From NCBI GenBank assembly GCA_023386455.1, contig JAEWJO010000176.1, positions 1 to 48,123 on the forward strand: a DNA stretch of 48,123 bases, written 5' to 3'. Numbering within the stretch: the stretch's first letter is position 1; each line of letters starts with the position of its first letter. Source of the stretch: Pseudomonadota bacterium. Its GTDB lineage: Bacteria; Myxococcota_A; Polyangia; Haliangiales; Haliangiaceae. This document shows, in pieces, positions 34,836 through 44,847 of the stretch. Made by a program: the position numbers and the translations under genes. Below the pieces are notes generated by a model. The model was not told the DNA's origin. It worked only from the letters and a program-made list of their open reading frames with translations, and ran no database searches.

Positions 34836-36383
34836 ATGCGCCGCTTCGTGTTCGTGGTGTCGTCTCTCCTCGTGCTGCTGGGTGGCAGCGCTGCGCGTGC
34901 TGATCTGACGAGGCGTGCCCTCGACGCTGCCGACGGTGGAGGCAGCCCGCCGCAGACCACGCTCATCTCGTGGGCCGGCACGGTCAAGCAGACGACCCTG
35001 CCCGACCTCCTCCAGGTCGCCGTCCGCACCGCGCCCGCGCTGCAGTCCGCCAAGCTCGACATCGAGATCGCCCAGGCCCAGATCCAGCAGACGTGGGCGC
35101 GCCACGACTGGTTCGTCGCGGCCCAGGCCGTTGGCAGCTGGAGCGAGTCGGTCCCCCTCGCCGGCGGCGTCGCGATCGGCAGCCAGAAGACGTTCTCGGT
35201 GACGGCCGACCTGACCCACACGATCTTCAGTGGCGGCACGTTCGGCGTGCACCTCGGCACGAGCTACCTGAACATCGATGCGCCCGGCCAGCCGCTGCTG
35301 AACCAGACGATCTGGACCGACGACATCGGCGTCTCGTTCGTCCAGCCGCTCCTCCGCGGCCGCGGCAGCGACCTGTTCGACGCGAACGAGAAGCGCGCGC
35401 GCCTGAACGCCGACGCCGCCGTGCTCGGCCGCCGCCAGGCCGCGCTCGACACGATCCAGCAGGTCGTCGCCGGCTACTGGGATCTCGTCCTCGCGCAGCG
35501 TCAGGTCGCGATCACCGAGCAGAGCCTCACGCTCGCGCGCGAGCGCCTGCGCATCACCGAGATCGGCGCCCGTGGCGGCAAGATCGCCCAGGCCGAGATC
35601 CCGGCGGTCCAGCAGATCATCGCGACCCGCGAGGAGGACGTGCTCGGCGGCGAGCTGGTCGTCGTCGACCGCTCGATCGCGCTGCGCCGCTCGGTCGGCA
35701 TGCCGATCGGTCCCGGCGACCTCGCGCTTCGCGTCGACAGCGACCTCGAGGCCAGCGACCGTGGCTGGACGCTCGACACCCTGCTCGAGCAGGCCTACGC
35801 GGCGAGCCCGGAGCTCGCCGTGCTCGCGAAGCAGGACGCCGGCGCGACGATCGAGATCGAGGTCAACGACAATGGCCTCCTCCCGCAGCTCGACCTCGCG
35901 CTGTCGCTCGGCCCGTCCGGCAGCGATGGCAACCCGAGCACCGCGCTCAAGAAGACGATCGAGTTCGACGAGATCGCGGCGCAGGGCTCGCTGACATTCC
36001 GCCAGGGCCTCGCGCGCGACGACGTCAAGGGTCGCTCGCGCGAGCTGCGTGGCAACCGCGAGAAGCTCCGCGTCAACGCGGCGGATGTTCGCGCGCAGAT
36101 CGCACAGGCGATGTCGCAAGCCGTCGCGCAGATCGAGCTCGCGAAGCGCCGCGTCGTGCTGAGCCAGCGTGCGATCGATCTCGCGATCGAGAACATCCGG
36201 ATCGAGACCGACCGGTTCAACCTCGGCAAGTCGACGAACTTCGACGTCCTGAACCGGCTCGAGGAGCAGCGCCAGGCCGAGCTGCGCAAGGCGCAGGCTC
36301 TGATCGACTGGCACAAAGCGGAAACCGTCGTGATGGCGCTCACCGGCGAGCTGTTGCCGGCGTTCGGCGTCACTGTCGACTGA
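34836..36383 (+). CDS. TolC-family outer-membrane efflux protein
   Basis: A 515-residue protein. The signal peptide (MRRFVFVVSSLLVLLGG, cleavage after ARA) precedes a TolC/OEP fold made of two repeats, each with long coiled-coil helices and strands (about 55-270 and 280-505). Typical segments include APALQSAKLDIEIAQAQIQQ near the start, and LAIENIRIETDRFNLGKST followed by DVLNRLEEQRQAEL near the end. It would form a trimeric channel for efflux or type I secretion. No periplasmic adaptor or inner-membrane pump is encoded alongside, so its partners must be elsewhere. ATG 34836 is chosen for the signal peptide; the frame is open upstream from 34773 with non-signal-like sequence. It is divergent from the microcompartment operon. 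Confidence 0.88.
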   Translation: MRRFVFVVSSLLVLLGGSAARADLTRRALDAADGGGSPPQTTLISWAGTVKQTTLPDLLQVAVRTAPALQSAKLDIEIAQAQIQQTWARHDWFVAAQAVGSWSESVPLAGGVAIGSQKTFSVTADLTHTIFSGGTFGVHLGTSYLNIDAPGQPLLNQTIWTDDIGVSFVQPLLRGRGSDLFDANEKRARLNADAAVLGRRQAALDTIQQVVAGYWDLVLAQRQVAITEQSLTLARERLRITEIGARGGKIAQAEIPAVQQIIATREEDVLGGELVVVDRSIALRRSVGMPIGPGDLALRVDSDLEASDRGWTLDTLLEQAYAASPELAVLAKQDAGATIEIEVNDNGLLPQLDLALSLGPSGSDGNPSTALKKTIEFDEIAAQGSLTFRQGLARDDVKGRSRELRGNREKLRVNAADVRAQIAQAMSQAVAQIELAKRRVVLSQRAIDLAIENIRIETDRFNLGKSTNFDVLNRLEEQRQAELRKAQALIDWHKAETVVMALTGELLPAFGVTVD

Positions 36384-36512
36384 CTCCACAGCTCGACAGT
36401 CCTTCGACGCCGAGCGTGAACGATCGGGCACAGCGCGGCGCGGCAACCTCGCGAATCGCGATCCGCCACCGGTGTGCCGCGCTGGCACCGAGGTTGAATT
36501 ACCGCGGCGTCC

Positions 36513-37910
36513 ATGTTCGAGACTAAGAAGCTTGTTGTTGTTCCTCTCTCCCTCCTCACTGCCCTGGCCGCGTGCTCCGACGATCCGCCGGCGCCGACCG
36601 ACGTGCGCAGTGCCGTTCACGACGACCTCGGTCACATCCTGCGCGAGGCGAAGGCCGCGTCCGACGCGAGCACGGTGAACCTCCCGACCGGCGGCGCGTT
36701 CGGCTTCGCGACGAGCCTCCTCGGCACCGGCGGAAGCAGCATCTCGCAGCGCGTGCTCGCGCGCACCGCGGCCGACGACGAGGAGGGTGGATTCGATCCC
36801 GACGCGATCGTCCAGAAGCTCGAGACCGAGCTGTTCACCGACGCGAACTATCTCGGCAACGGCATCTATCGCGTGCCGGCGAGCCTCGCCTGCCTCGTCG
36901 AGACGTATGACGAGGGCACCGGCATGACGACCGAGTCGGTCGATCCCGAGTGCGCGTCGCAGCTCGAGCAAGTCCAGCTGCGCATCCGCGTCGCCGACGA
37001 CGATGACGGCCTGCGCTTCTTCGTCCAGGTCGACGCGAACCACGACGAGCCGCTGTCGGTCCTGCTCGCGCACGATCAGCTGTCGCTGACGGTGAACCTC
37101 GACGACGCGACCGCCGCGCTCGCCGCGATCGCACCGCTGGTCGGCGAGTCGGCGCCGAACGCCGCGCTGTCGGGCTCGATCACCGGCACGCTGCAGATCC
37201 TCGGCACCGCGCACGCGAAGGCGAGCATCGACTTCGATCGCGCGATCTCGATCAAGCTGGCCGACGAGGGCATCTCGCTCGACGGCCCCGACGCGTTCCG
37301 GTTCACCTCGGCGGCCGCGCGCGTGATCTCGGTCGACCTCGACGGCAACACGCCGAAGGCCGCACTCGACCTCGGCCTCGGCGCGACGACCGCACACCTG
37401 CCCGGTGACGACGCATCGGCCGCGACGGATCTCGCGCTCGGTGGCGCGACCCTCGACGCGGTGTTCGAGGGCGGTGCCCTGACCCTGACGAACGTGTCGC
37501 TCGGCGAGACGACGACCACGCTGAAGGTCGGCGGTCAGACGGCGATGTCGATCGATCTCAATCCCGACGCCGGCCGCGCGTTCGCCGCGACGATCACCGC
37601 CGACGAGACCGCCGGCACCGAGACCGTGGTCGTGTCGCCGCGCTTCGACCTGCGCACGACCGTCGACCACGCGCTCCTCGGCGACGAAGCGCCCGCCTAC
37701 GACGTCACGCGCATCCTCGTCGACGGCTCGCTGCGTGGCTCGGAGCTGACCGGTCAGGTCGAGGTGCTCGCGGGCACGTTCTCGATGACGACGAACCCGG
37801 CGCAGTACGGCTTCACCGCGACTGCCGGACAGTGCGTGCAGGAGACCGATATCTACGACGACGAGACGTTCACGTCGTACGCGAGCTACTCGGTCGGCGC
37901 CTGCCAGTAG
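36513..37910 (+). CDS. Hypothetical lipoprotein
   Basis: A 465-residue secreted protein with a lipoprotein signal (LLTALAACSDD, Cys21). The mature part is acidic, rich in Ala, Asp and Thr, and from about residue 145 shows regular alternation suggesting long beta structure (repeated D-L-D-G/T motifs, e.g. ISVDLDGNTPKAALDL). A Cys pair (about 128 and 148) and another near the end may form disulfides. I do not recognise the family. It begins 129 bp after the TolC gene, on the same strand, and is possibly in the same unit. The gap contains TGGCACCGAGGTTGAA, which is close to but not a good sigma-54 element. Confidence 0.75.
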   Translation: MFETKKLVVVPLSLLTALAACSDDPPAPTDVRSAVHDDLGHILREAKAASDASTVNLPTGGAFGFATSLLGTGGSSISQRVLARTAADDEEGGFDPDAIVQKLETELFTDANYLGNGIYRVPASLACLVETYDEGTGMTTESVDPECASQLEQVQLRIRVADDDDGLRFFVQVDANHDEPLSVLLAHDQLSLTVNLDDATAALAAIAPLVGESAPNAALSGSITGTLQILGTAHAKASIDFDRAISIKLADEGISLDGPDAFRFTSAAARVISVDLDGNTPKAALDLGLGATTAHLPGDDASAATDLALGGATLDAVFEGGALTLTNVSLGETTTTLKVGGQTAMSIDLNPDAGRAFAATITADETAGTETVVVSPRFDLRTTVDHALLGDEAPAYDVTRILVDGSLRGSELTGQVEVLAGTFSMTTNPAQYGFTATAGQCVQETDIYDDETFTSYASYSVGACQ

Positions 37911-37929
37911 GCGTGACGGCGCGCTCCAC

Positions 37930-38034
37930 ATGGAGTCGCCGCCGGACGCAACCTACCGCCCGCCGTTCACGATCGCGTTCCGGATGTTCAACCAGGGTCG
38001 CATCGACAGCATCGCCGTCGACTGCACGCCCTGA
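37930..38034 (+). CDS. Very short ORF, possible gene remnant
   Basis: This 34-codon frame begins MESPPDATYRPPFTIAFRMF and ends in DCTP. It lies between the lipoprotein stop and the convergent pgeF stop, ending 1 bp before it. Its residues look protein-like (balanced aromatics, no Arg-rich shadow character), resembling the end of a larger enzyme domain. No ribosome site is evident. It may be a decayed fragment or chance; listed so that the 124 bp gap is accounted for. Confidence 0.25.
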   Translation: MESPPDATYRPPFTIAFRMFNQGRIDSIAVDCTP

Positions 38035-38796
38035 CTATCGCATCGCGATGAAGCCCATGTGCACGCCGCCTTCCTGGCCATCGCGGCGATAGCTGAAGAA
38101 GCGCTCGGGCTCGCACTTCGTGCACGGGGGCGAGGCGTCGACGTGCTCGGGGTGGACACCCGCGCGCTCGAGCACCGTGCGCGTCGCGACACGCAGGTCG
38201 ACGTGATCCTTGTGCGGGCCGCGGACGACCATCCCGGGCACGTCGCCGAATGCCGCGCGAAACTGATCGACGACCTCCGGCCCGACCTCGAAGCACTCGG
38301 GACCGATCGACGGCCCGAGCGCGACGCGGATCCGATCGGCGCGCGCGCCGAGCTCGACCATGCGCGCGACGACATTCGCGGCGACGCCGTTGACCGTGCC
38401 GCGCCAGCCGGCATGCGCCGAGCCGATCACGCGAGCCTCGGGCTCGGCGAACAGCAGCGGAATGCAGTCGGCCGCGAACGCACCGAGCACCGGGCCGACG
38501 CGATCGGTGACGAGCCCGTCGAACTCGGCGGGCTCGGGGAGCGCCTCGCCGACCTTCCAGACGGCGGTGCCGTGGACGTGGCGCATGATCTGGAGCTGCT
38601 CCGGCGCATACCCCGCGTGCGCGGCGAGCAGCCGCCGGTTCTCCTCGACGTTCGCCTCGTCGTCGCCCCAGCGCTTGCCGAGGTTCAGCGACGAGCGAAG
38701 ACCGGTCGACACGCCGCCGGTCCGCTCGGGAAAACCATGAACGAAGCCCTCCCGTGGGAGGACGTGCGACGTGTGGAGCTTGATCTCCGAGCTCAC
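38035..38796 (-). CDS. pgeF: PgeF/YfiH-type multicopper-like (laccase-domain) purine nucleosidase/cell-wall editing factor
   Basis: About 253 residues of the YfiH family (DUF152, laccase domain). Landmarks are HGFPERTGGVS near the N-terminus, HVHGTAV, AADCIPLLF, GSAHAGWRGTVNG and CTKCEPERFFSYRRDG near the end. These His and Cys residues build the zinc site of the family. Members have been shown to act on purine nucleosides, and in E. coli PgeF prevents wrong amino acids entering peptidoglycan. GTG 38796 is chosen as start; an ATG at 38832 would overlap the divergent gene's start codon. Only 34 bp separate the two divergent starts. Confidence 0.9.
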   Translation of the reverse strand: MSSEIKLHTSHVLPREGFVHGFPERTGGVSTGLRSSLNLGKRWGDDEANVEENRRLLAAHAGYAPEQLQIMRHVHGTAVWKVGEALPEPAEFDGLVTDRVGPVLGAFAADCIPLLFAEPEARVIGSAHAGWRGTVNGVAANVVARMVELGARADRIRVALGPSIGPECFEVGPEVVDQFRAAFGDVPGMVVRGPHKDHVDLRVATRTVLERAGVHPEHVDASPPCTKCEPERFFSYRRDGQEGGVHMGFIAMR

Positions 38797-38830
38797 CGCG
38801 GAACATCTACCACGTGATATCGTCACATCC

Positions 38831-39265
38831 ATGATCCCGTACGATGATCTCGTCGCGGCTCTGTCCGCGTGGCGCGCCCGCCAGGGTCTTCCGGTCTCGA
38901 CGCTCGGCGGCGCTCCGCAGAGCGCGGCCAGCCCGGGATCCGGACCGACGCCGAGCCCTGGCTCCGGACCGATGGCGAAGCCCGGCTCCGGACCGACCCG
39001 CGGCGCACCGCCGGCGCCGCCGCCGCGCGCGAAGCAGCCGAGCGTGCCGCCTCCGCTGGCGATGGTCGACGAGGCGCTCGATGTCGACGATGCCTCGATG
39101 CTCGAGGAGCAGTACGAGAACGAGGGCAGCGACTTCGCGATGGCGTTCGGCACGCAGACGCTCGACAACGAGGGCGAAGAGACCTCGATCGGCGGCGCCC
39201 CCGACCGCCCGACCGAGGCCGACATCGGCAGCGGCCGCCACGGCGGCGGTCGCAACGACTGGTAA
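38831..39265 (+). CDS. Small repeat-containing acidic protein
   Basis: A 144-residue cytoplasmic-type protein. A short helical N-terminus (MIPYDDLVAALSAWRARQG) is followed by three octapeptide units containing PGSGP (residues 34-57), a Pro-rich linker, and an acidic segment (about 80-115) containing DVDDASMLEEQYENEG, then a Gly/Arg/His-rich end. No signal peptide or membrane helix is present. I do not recognise the family; the layout suggests a short folded or binding helix tethered by disordered linkers. It is divergent from pgeF (34 bp), and 29 bp before the next gene on the same strand, so probably co-transcribed with it. Confidence 0.7.
   Translation: MIPYDDLVAALSAWRARQGLPVSTLGGAPQSAASPGSGPTPSPGSGPMAKPGSGPTRGAPPAPPPRAKQPSVPPPLAMVDEALDVDDASMLEEQYENEGSDFAMAFGTQTLDNEGEETSIGGAPDRPTEADIGSGRHGGGRNDW
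38930..39001 (+). repeat. Three 24-bp in-frame tandem repeats
   Basis: Three consecutive 24 bp units each encode eight residues with the core PGSGP. The last six codons of the core are nearly identical between copies (CCx GGx TCC GGA CCG), suggesting recent duplication. Confidence 0.75.
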
Positions 39266-39294
39266 CCCCGGCGCGCTCTGATTAGTCTGCCGCT

Positions 39295-40146
39295 GTGAAC
39301 CACAACGCCGCAGCGGAGCTCGAGCTCGTCGGCATCGCCGTGATCGCCGCGCAGCCGTCCGGTGCCGCAGTCGGCATCGTCGACGATGCAACCGAGGGCT
39401 CCGCGATCTTGCTCGGCAAGCGCGTCCTCGTCGGCCCCACCGATCCGTGCGGTCAGTGCGAGGTCTGCCGGCGCGGTGGCGCGGCCGTCTGCCCGTTCGC
39501 GAAGCATCGCGATCCATCGGCGACGCGCATCCGGGTCGCCTCCCGCTGGGTCGTCGCGCTCGAGGGCGGCCTCGAGCTCCCGGTTCCCGCCGCTGCCGCG
39601 GTCGCCGGCGATGTGACGACCGCCTACACGCTCTACGCGCGCACGGGCCTGGGTCCGCGCGAGCCGGTCGTCGTCGTCGGCACCAGTGCGGTTTCGCGCT
39701 TCCTCGTCGAGATCCTGCGCGGCAAGGGCATCACGCCGGCCGTCGTCATCTCCCGGGATGCGCCCGCGTCCTGGCGCGACTGGCTGCTCCGCAAGGGCGC
39801 CGCGGCCGTCGACGATTCGACCGATCTCCACACCGCGGTCACCACCGCGATCGCGGCGCAGGGCACCGGCAACCGCCCCTGGCGCGTGATCGCGACGGAT
39901 CCGTCGTCGGTCGCCGTCGCCGCCTCGCTCGCCGGCGCGCGCGCGACGCTGACGGTGCTCGCCCAGGGCTCGATGCCCGCGCTGCCCGGCGACCTCCTCG
40001 CCCGCGAGGTGACCGTCATCGGCGTCGCCGGTCCGCACCCGGATCTCGTCGTCGAGGCCGCGGCGCTGTGCGTGAAGGGCGAGATCGATCTCGCCGACGG
40101 CGTCGGCGACGGTCCCGATCGCGCCCGCGTCCTCGCCTTCCGGTAG
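39295..40146 (+). CDS. MDR (zinc alcohol dehydrogenase-like) protein lacking the catalytic zinc region
   Basis: A 283-residue protein. After a short unusual N-terminus it enters the medium-chain dehydrogenase fold at the structural-zinc lobe (GKRVLVGPTDPCGQCEVC; four Cys in a C-x2-C-x2-C-x7-C pattern, about residues 50-65) and continues through the Rossmann-like domain (about 100-250). The preceding part that normally holds the catalytic Cys and His-Glu ligands is missing, and the nucleotide loop reads VVVVGTSAVSR instead of GxGxxG. It is therefore either inactive or a binding protein. It starts with GTG. It follows the small acidic protein gene closely and is convergent with the kinase gene. 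Homologues with the same truncation would show it is an established family rather than a decayed gene. Confidence 0.72.
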   Translation: MNHNAAAELELVGIAVIAAQPSGAAVGIVDDATEGSAILLGKRVLVGPTDPCGQCEVCRRGGAAVCPFAKHRDPSATRIRVASRWVVALEGGLELPVPAAAAVAGDVTTAYTLYARTGLGPREPVVVVGTSAVSRFLVEILRGKGITPAVVISRDAPASWRDWLLRKGAAAVDDSTDLHTAVTTAIAAQGTGNRPWRVIATDPSSVAVAASLAGARATLTVLAQGSMPALPGDLLAREVTVIGVAGPHPDLVVEAAALCVKGEIDLADGVGDGPDRARVLAFR

Positions 40147-40155
40147 CGAGCGGCG

Positions 40156-41886
40156 TCAGCGGGCGAAGATCGCGATCAGCACGATCACGAGCGCGAGCAC
40201 ACCGGCCGCGATCGCTGCCTTCACCCACGAAGGCAGGCCCTTCATCTCGCCGATCAGCGCGTCCTCGCTGACCTTGCCGAGGCTCTGGCTCGCCGCGCGC
40301 TCGTCGCGGACCGCCTGCATCATCTGGGTCCCGCCGGTGCGCAGGGAGTACTTCTCCTTGTCGCCACGCGTGATCGAGCCGTCGTCGTTGTAGCGCTCGT
40401 CGATCGACTTGGAGTCGGCCTTGTCGGTACCGCTGTCCTTGCCGGTGCGGGCGCGCTCCTCGGCCGCGGCGACGGCCGCCTGCGCGTCGAGGTCGCCCTT
40501 CTTGAACCACATCGTCTCGCGGAACTTGCCCTTGTCCTCGGCGGCGGACTTCTTCTTGCCGGAGGGAGCGGACGCCGCGGGCGTCGGTGCGATCACCGGG
40601 GCTGCGACGACCGGCGCGACCGGCGCGGCAGCAGCGACCGGCGCGGCAACGGCAGGCGCGGCGACGGCAGGCGCGGCGACGGCAGGCGCGGCAGCAGGTG
40701 CGACTGCGGCAGGTGCAGGTGCAGGTGCAGGAGCCGGTTGGCCGGGGGCCCACGGAGAACGCTCGAGCGGCTGCATGCCCATCGGGGCCGGCATCGCGGG
40801 CGGCCCCGACTGCGGCTGACCGACCTGCGTCTGCGCGGGCGACGGCATCACGGCCGGCTGCGGATTGATCGTCGGCGCCGACGCGATCGGCGACAGACCG
40901 CCCTTCACGCCGAGCAACGTCTGGACGAGATCGCCCTTGGGTCGCGCGCTGGCGCGAGCGGCGACAGCCGAGGCCATCGTCGACTTGAGCTCGATCACCT
41001 CGCCGTGGCCGACGCGCTGGACCTCGTCGACGAACTGGCGAACCGTCAAGAAGCGCTTCGTCGGGCTGCGATCGAGCGCGCGCATGATCACGGTCTCGAC
41101 CGCGGCGGGAACCGGCACGAGCTGCGACGGCGGCTTGATCTGCGCGGCGAGCGTCGCCTGGTGGACCTCGTCGGCCGAGCCCGCCGACAGCGTCTGGCCG
41201 GTCAGCACGAAGTAATAGAGCGCGCCGAGCGAGTACAGGTTCGAGCGCTGGTCGACCGGTCGACCCTCGACCTGCTCCGGCGCGACGAACTCCGGCACGC
41301 CGGGGACCTTCTCGGTCGTCGGCACCGGCAGCGAGAAGTTGATGAGCTTGATGTCGCCGCCGGCGAACAGGACGTTCTTCGGGGCGAGGTCGCGGTGGAC
41401 GACGCCGACCTGTGCGGCCTCGATGAGTGCCTCGCCGATCACCTCGATGAGGTCGGCGGCCTGGTCCTGCGGAATCGGCCCGCGTGCGCCGATCGCCTCG
41501 GCCAGCGTCTGCGCGCCGTCGAGCAGCTCGGTGGCGACCCACGTCTCGTCGCCGCGCTTGCCGGACGCGATCACCTGGGCGACCCCGACGCTCTTCACGC
41601 GCTCGAGCTGCTTCAGCTCGCGCTCGAGCCGCTGGGCGACGCCCGGGAGCGCCACGACCGTGGGGGTGACGACCTTGACGGCGACGACCTTGCCGGTCGT
41701 CTTGTCGGTCGCCCGGTACACGGTACCCGTGCGAGATCCTCCGAGCTGGTGCCCGAGGTCAAACCTGGACGTGCGGGCGTCCGCCCCTGCTGCCTGCGTC
41801 TCCAGCGGCACCAAACGGGCCGCGTCGACGGGGCAAAAGTTCGCGTCGTCGCTGAACTGTTTCTGGCACTTGGGGCAGAGCTTCAT
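40156..41886 (-). CDS. Tail-anchored Ser/Thr kinase homologue, probable pseudokinase
   Basis: A 576-residue protein. A short zinc-ribbon-like start (CPKC, C4/C7, and FCPVD, C18) precedes a Hanks-type kinase domain (about 42-300). Present are the Gly loop GGSRTGTVY, VAVK (K71), the HRD motif in VHRDLAPKN (H164-N171) and APE (202-204). The DFG motif reads NFS (183-185), so the magnesium-binding Asp is replaced by Asn. A long Pro/Ala/Val-rich linker (about 330-480) and a charged segment follow, ending in a C-terminal membrane helix (about 557-576) with no tail: a C-tail anchor. ATG 41886 is chosen at the zinc ribbon. Either a weakly active kinase or a pseudokinase scaffold. Confidence 0.88.
   Translation of the reverse strand: MKLCPKCQKQFSDDANFCPVDAARLVPLETQAAGADARTSRFDLGHQLGGSRTGTVYRATDKTTGKVVAVKVVTPTVVALPGVAQRLERELKQLERVKSVGVAQVIASGKRGDETWVATELLDGAQTLAEAIGARGPIPQDQAADLIEVIGEALIEAAQVGVVHRDLAPKNVLFAGGDIKLINFSLPVPTTEKVPGVPEFVAPEQVEGRPVDQRSNLYSLGALYYFVLTGQTLSAGSADEVHQATLAAQIKPPSQLVPVPAAVETVIMRALDRSPTKRFLTVRQFVDEVQRVGHGEVIELKSTMASAVAARASARPKGDLVQTLLGVKGGLSPIASAPTINPQPAVMPSPAQTQVGQPQSGPPAMPAPMGMQPLERSPWAPGQPAPAPAPAPAAVAPAAAPAVAAPAVAAPAVAAPVAAAAPVAPVVAAPVIAPTPAASAPSGKKKSAAEDKGKFRETMWFKKGDLDAQAAVAAAEERARTGKDSGTDKADSKSIDERYNDDGSITRGDKEKYSLRTGGTQMMQAVRDERAASQSLGKVSEDALIGEMKGLPSWVKAAIAAGVLALVIVLIAIFAR
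40641..40731 (-). repeat. Tandem repeats coding for the kinase Ala/Pro/Val linker
   Basis: Three nearly identical 15 bp units at 40641-40685 (GCGCGGCRACGGCAG) encode the AVAAP repeats, followed by 6 bp AGGTGC units at 40711-40731 encoding Ala-Pro pairs. Such arrays can expand or shrink by slippage and vary the linker length. Confidence 0.8.
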
Positions 41887-41959
41887 GCGGTCATCCCCCA
41901 GGCATTGCAACGTAGCACACGAATGAGCTAGAAACCCCGGTCTCCACAAAGGATTTGTC
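41887..41959. promoter_or_regulatory. Divergent intergenic gap, kinase homologue and small basic protein gene
   Basis: This 73 bp region separates divergent starts. On the plus strand AAAGGA lies 7 nt before the ATG at 41960 and is a good ribosome site. It has some AT-richer sequence (AACGTAGCACACGAATGAGC) that may hold promoter elements, but no consensus pair is evident. Confidence 0.4.
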
Positions 41960-42118
41960 ATGGCATCGAACACCAAGGCCACGTCGGTCAAGCGCAAGAA
42001 CAAGCACGAGAAGGCGGGCCGTCGCCGCAAGAACAAGCAGGCTCGCAAGTCGACCGCGTCGAAGACCGAGCTCTTCGCCGGGCTCGGCGAGCCTGGCAAG
42101 CCGGCTCCGCGCCGCTAG
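41960..42118 (+). CDS. Small highly basic protein, 52 residues
   Basis: The sequence begins MASNTKATSVKRKNKHEKAG and contains RRRKNKQARKST, then a short TELFAGLGEP segment and ends PAPRR. About a third of the residues are Lys or Arg, resembling small ribosome- or nucleic-acid-associated proteins. A clear Shine-Dalgarno (AAAGGA, 7 nt upstream) and sensible codon use support it. Annotation by length cutoffs would miss it. It lies 5 bp before the next gene on the same strand. The function is not known; binding RNA or ribosomes is an inference from charge. Confidence 0.7.
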   Translation: MASNTKATSVKRKNKHEKAGRRRKNKQARKSTASKTELFAGLGEPGKPAPRR

Positions 42119-42123
42119 TCGTC

Positions 42124-42596
42124 GTGACGACCGGAGACGCCAGCTCGCTTCATCGCGCAGCGCGCGTCGCCGCGTTCATCTTGCTCGTCGTTGGTGGCCT
42201 CGCGGCCATCGGCCTCGTCGCGTGGTCGATCTACATCCGATCGACCGAGCTCTCTCACGTTGGCCGCGCGGGTCTGCGCAGCGGACTCTCGCTCGCCGCG
42301 CGGCTCAGCACCGGCTACCTCGCGATCATCGGTGCGCTCGGCGTCGCCGCGCTCGGCCTCGCCGTCGCGGTCCGTCAGCGTCGCCCGTGGTCGTTGCTCG
42401 GCACATCCGCCGGCAGCGCGCTCGCGATCGCGGGCGTGTGGGCGGCGCGGACGATCGTCGTCCGGCTCGAGGATCCGCGGTTCGTCAAGCGAAGTCCCTG
42501 GGTCCAGGCGGCGACGTTCGCGGCGACGGTCGCGACCATCTACCTCGCGATCCTCGCGATCACCGCGCTCGTCGCCTACGTCTCGCGGCCGAAGAC

Positions 42597-42600
<4 letters not shown>
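42124..42600 (+). CDS. Four-helix integral membrane protein, hypothetical
   Basis: A 158-residue protein with four probable membrane helices (about 14-36, 64-84, 90-112 and 127-153) and short charged loops (RQRRPWS, EDPRFVKRSPW). No family signature was recognised. GTG 42124 is the start used; it follows the basic-protein stop by 5 bp, so the two genes are probably one transcript. Its stop overlaps the convergent rel gene by 4 bp. Confidence 0.7.
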
Positions 42601-44762
<2,162 letters not shown>

Positions 44763-44847
44763 CACGACTGCGCGAGACCCTATCGAGGGTACCACGCTGC
44801 GGTGCGGCAGCGACCTGGCCAACCTGCCAGAAGTCGCCTGGGGCGGC

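Noticed and set aside
36483..36498. TGGCACCGAGGTTGAA before the lipoprotein gene, resembling a sigma-54 element
   Set aside because: The essential GC at -12 is GA, and the start codon would lie only about 5 nt from the expected transcription start.
39295..40146. Considered as the alcohol dehydrogenase partner of the microcompartment enzyme
   Set aside because: It lies about 4.6 kb away on the other strand, lacks catalytic ligands and has no encapsulation helix.
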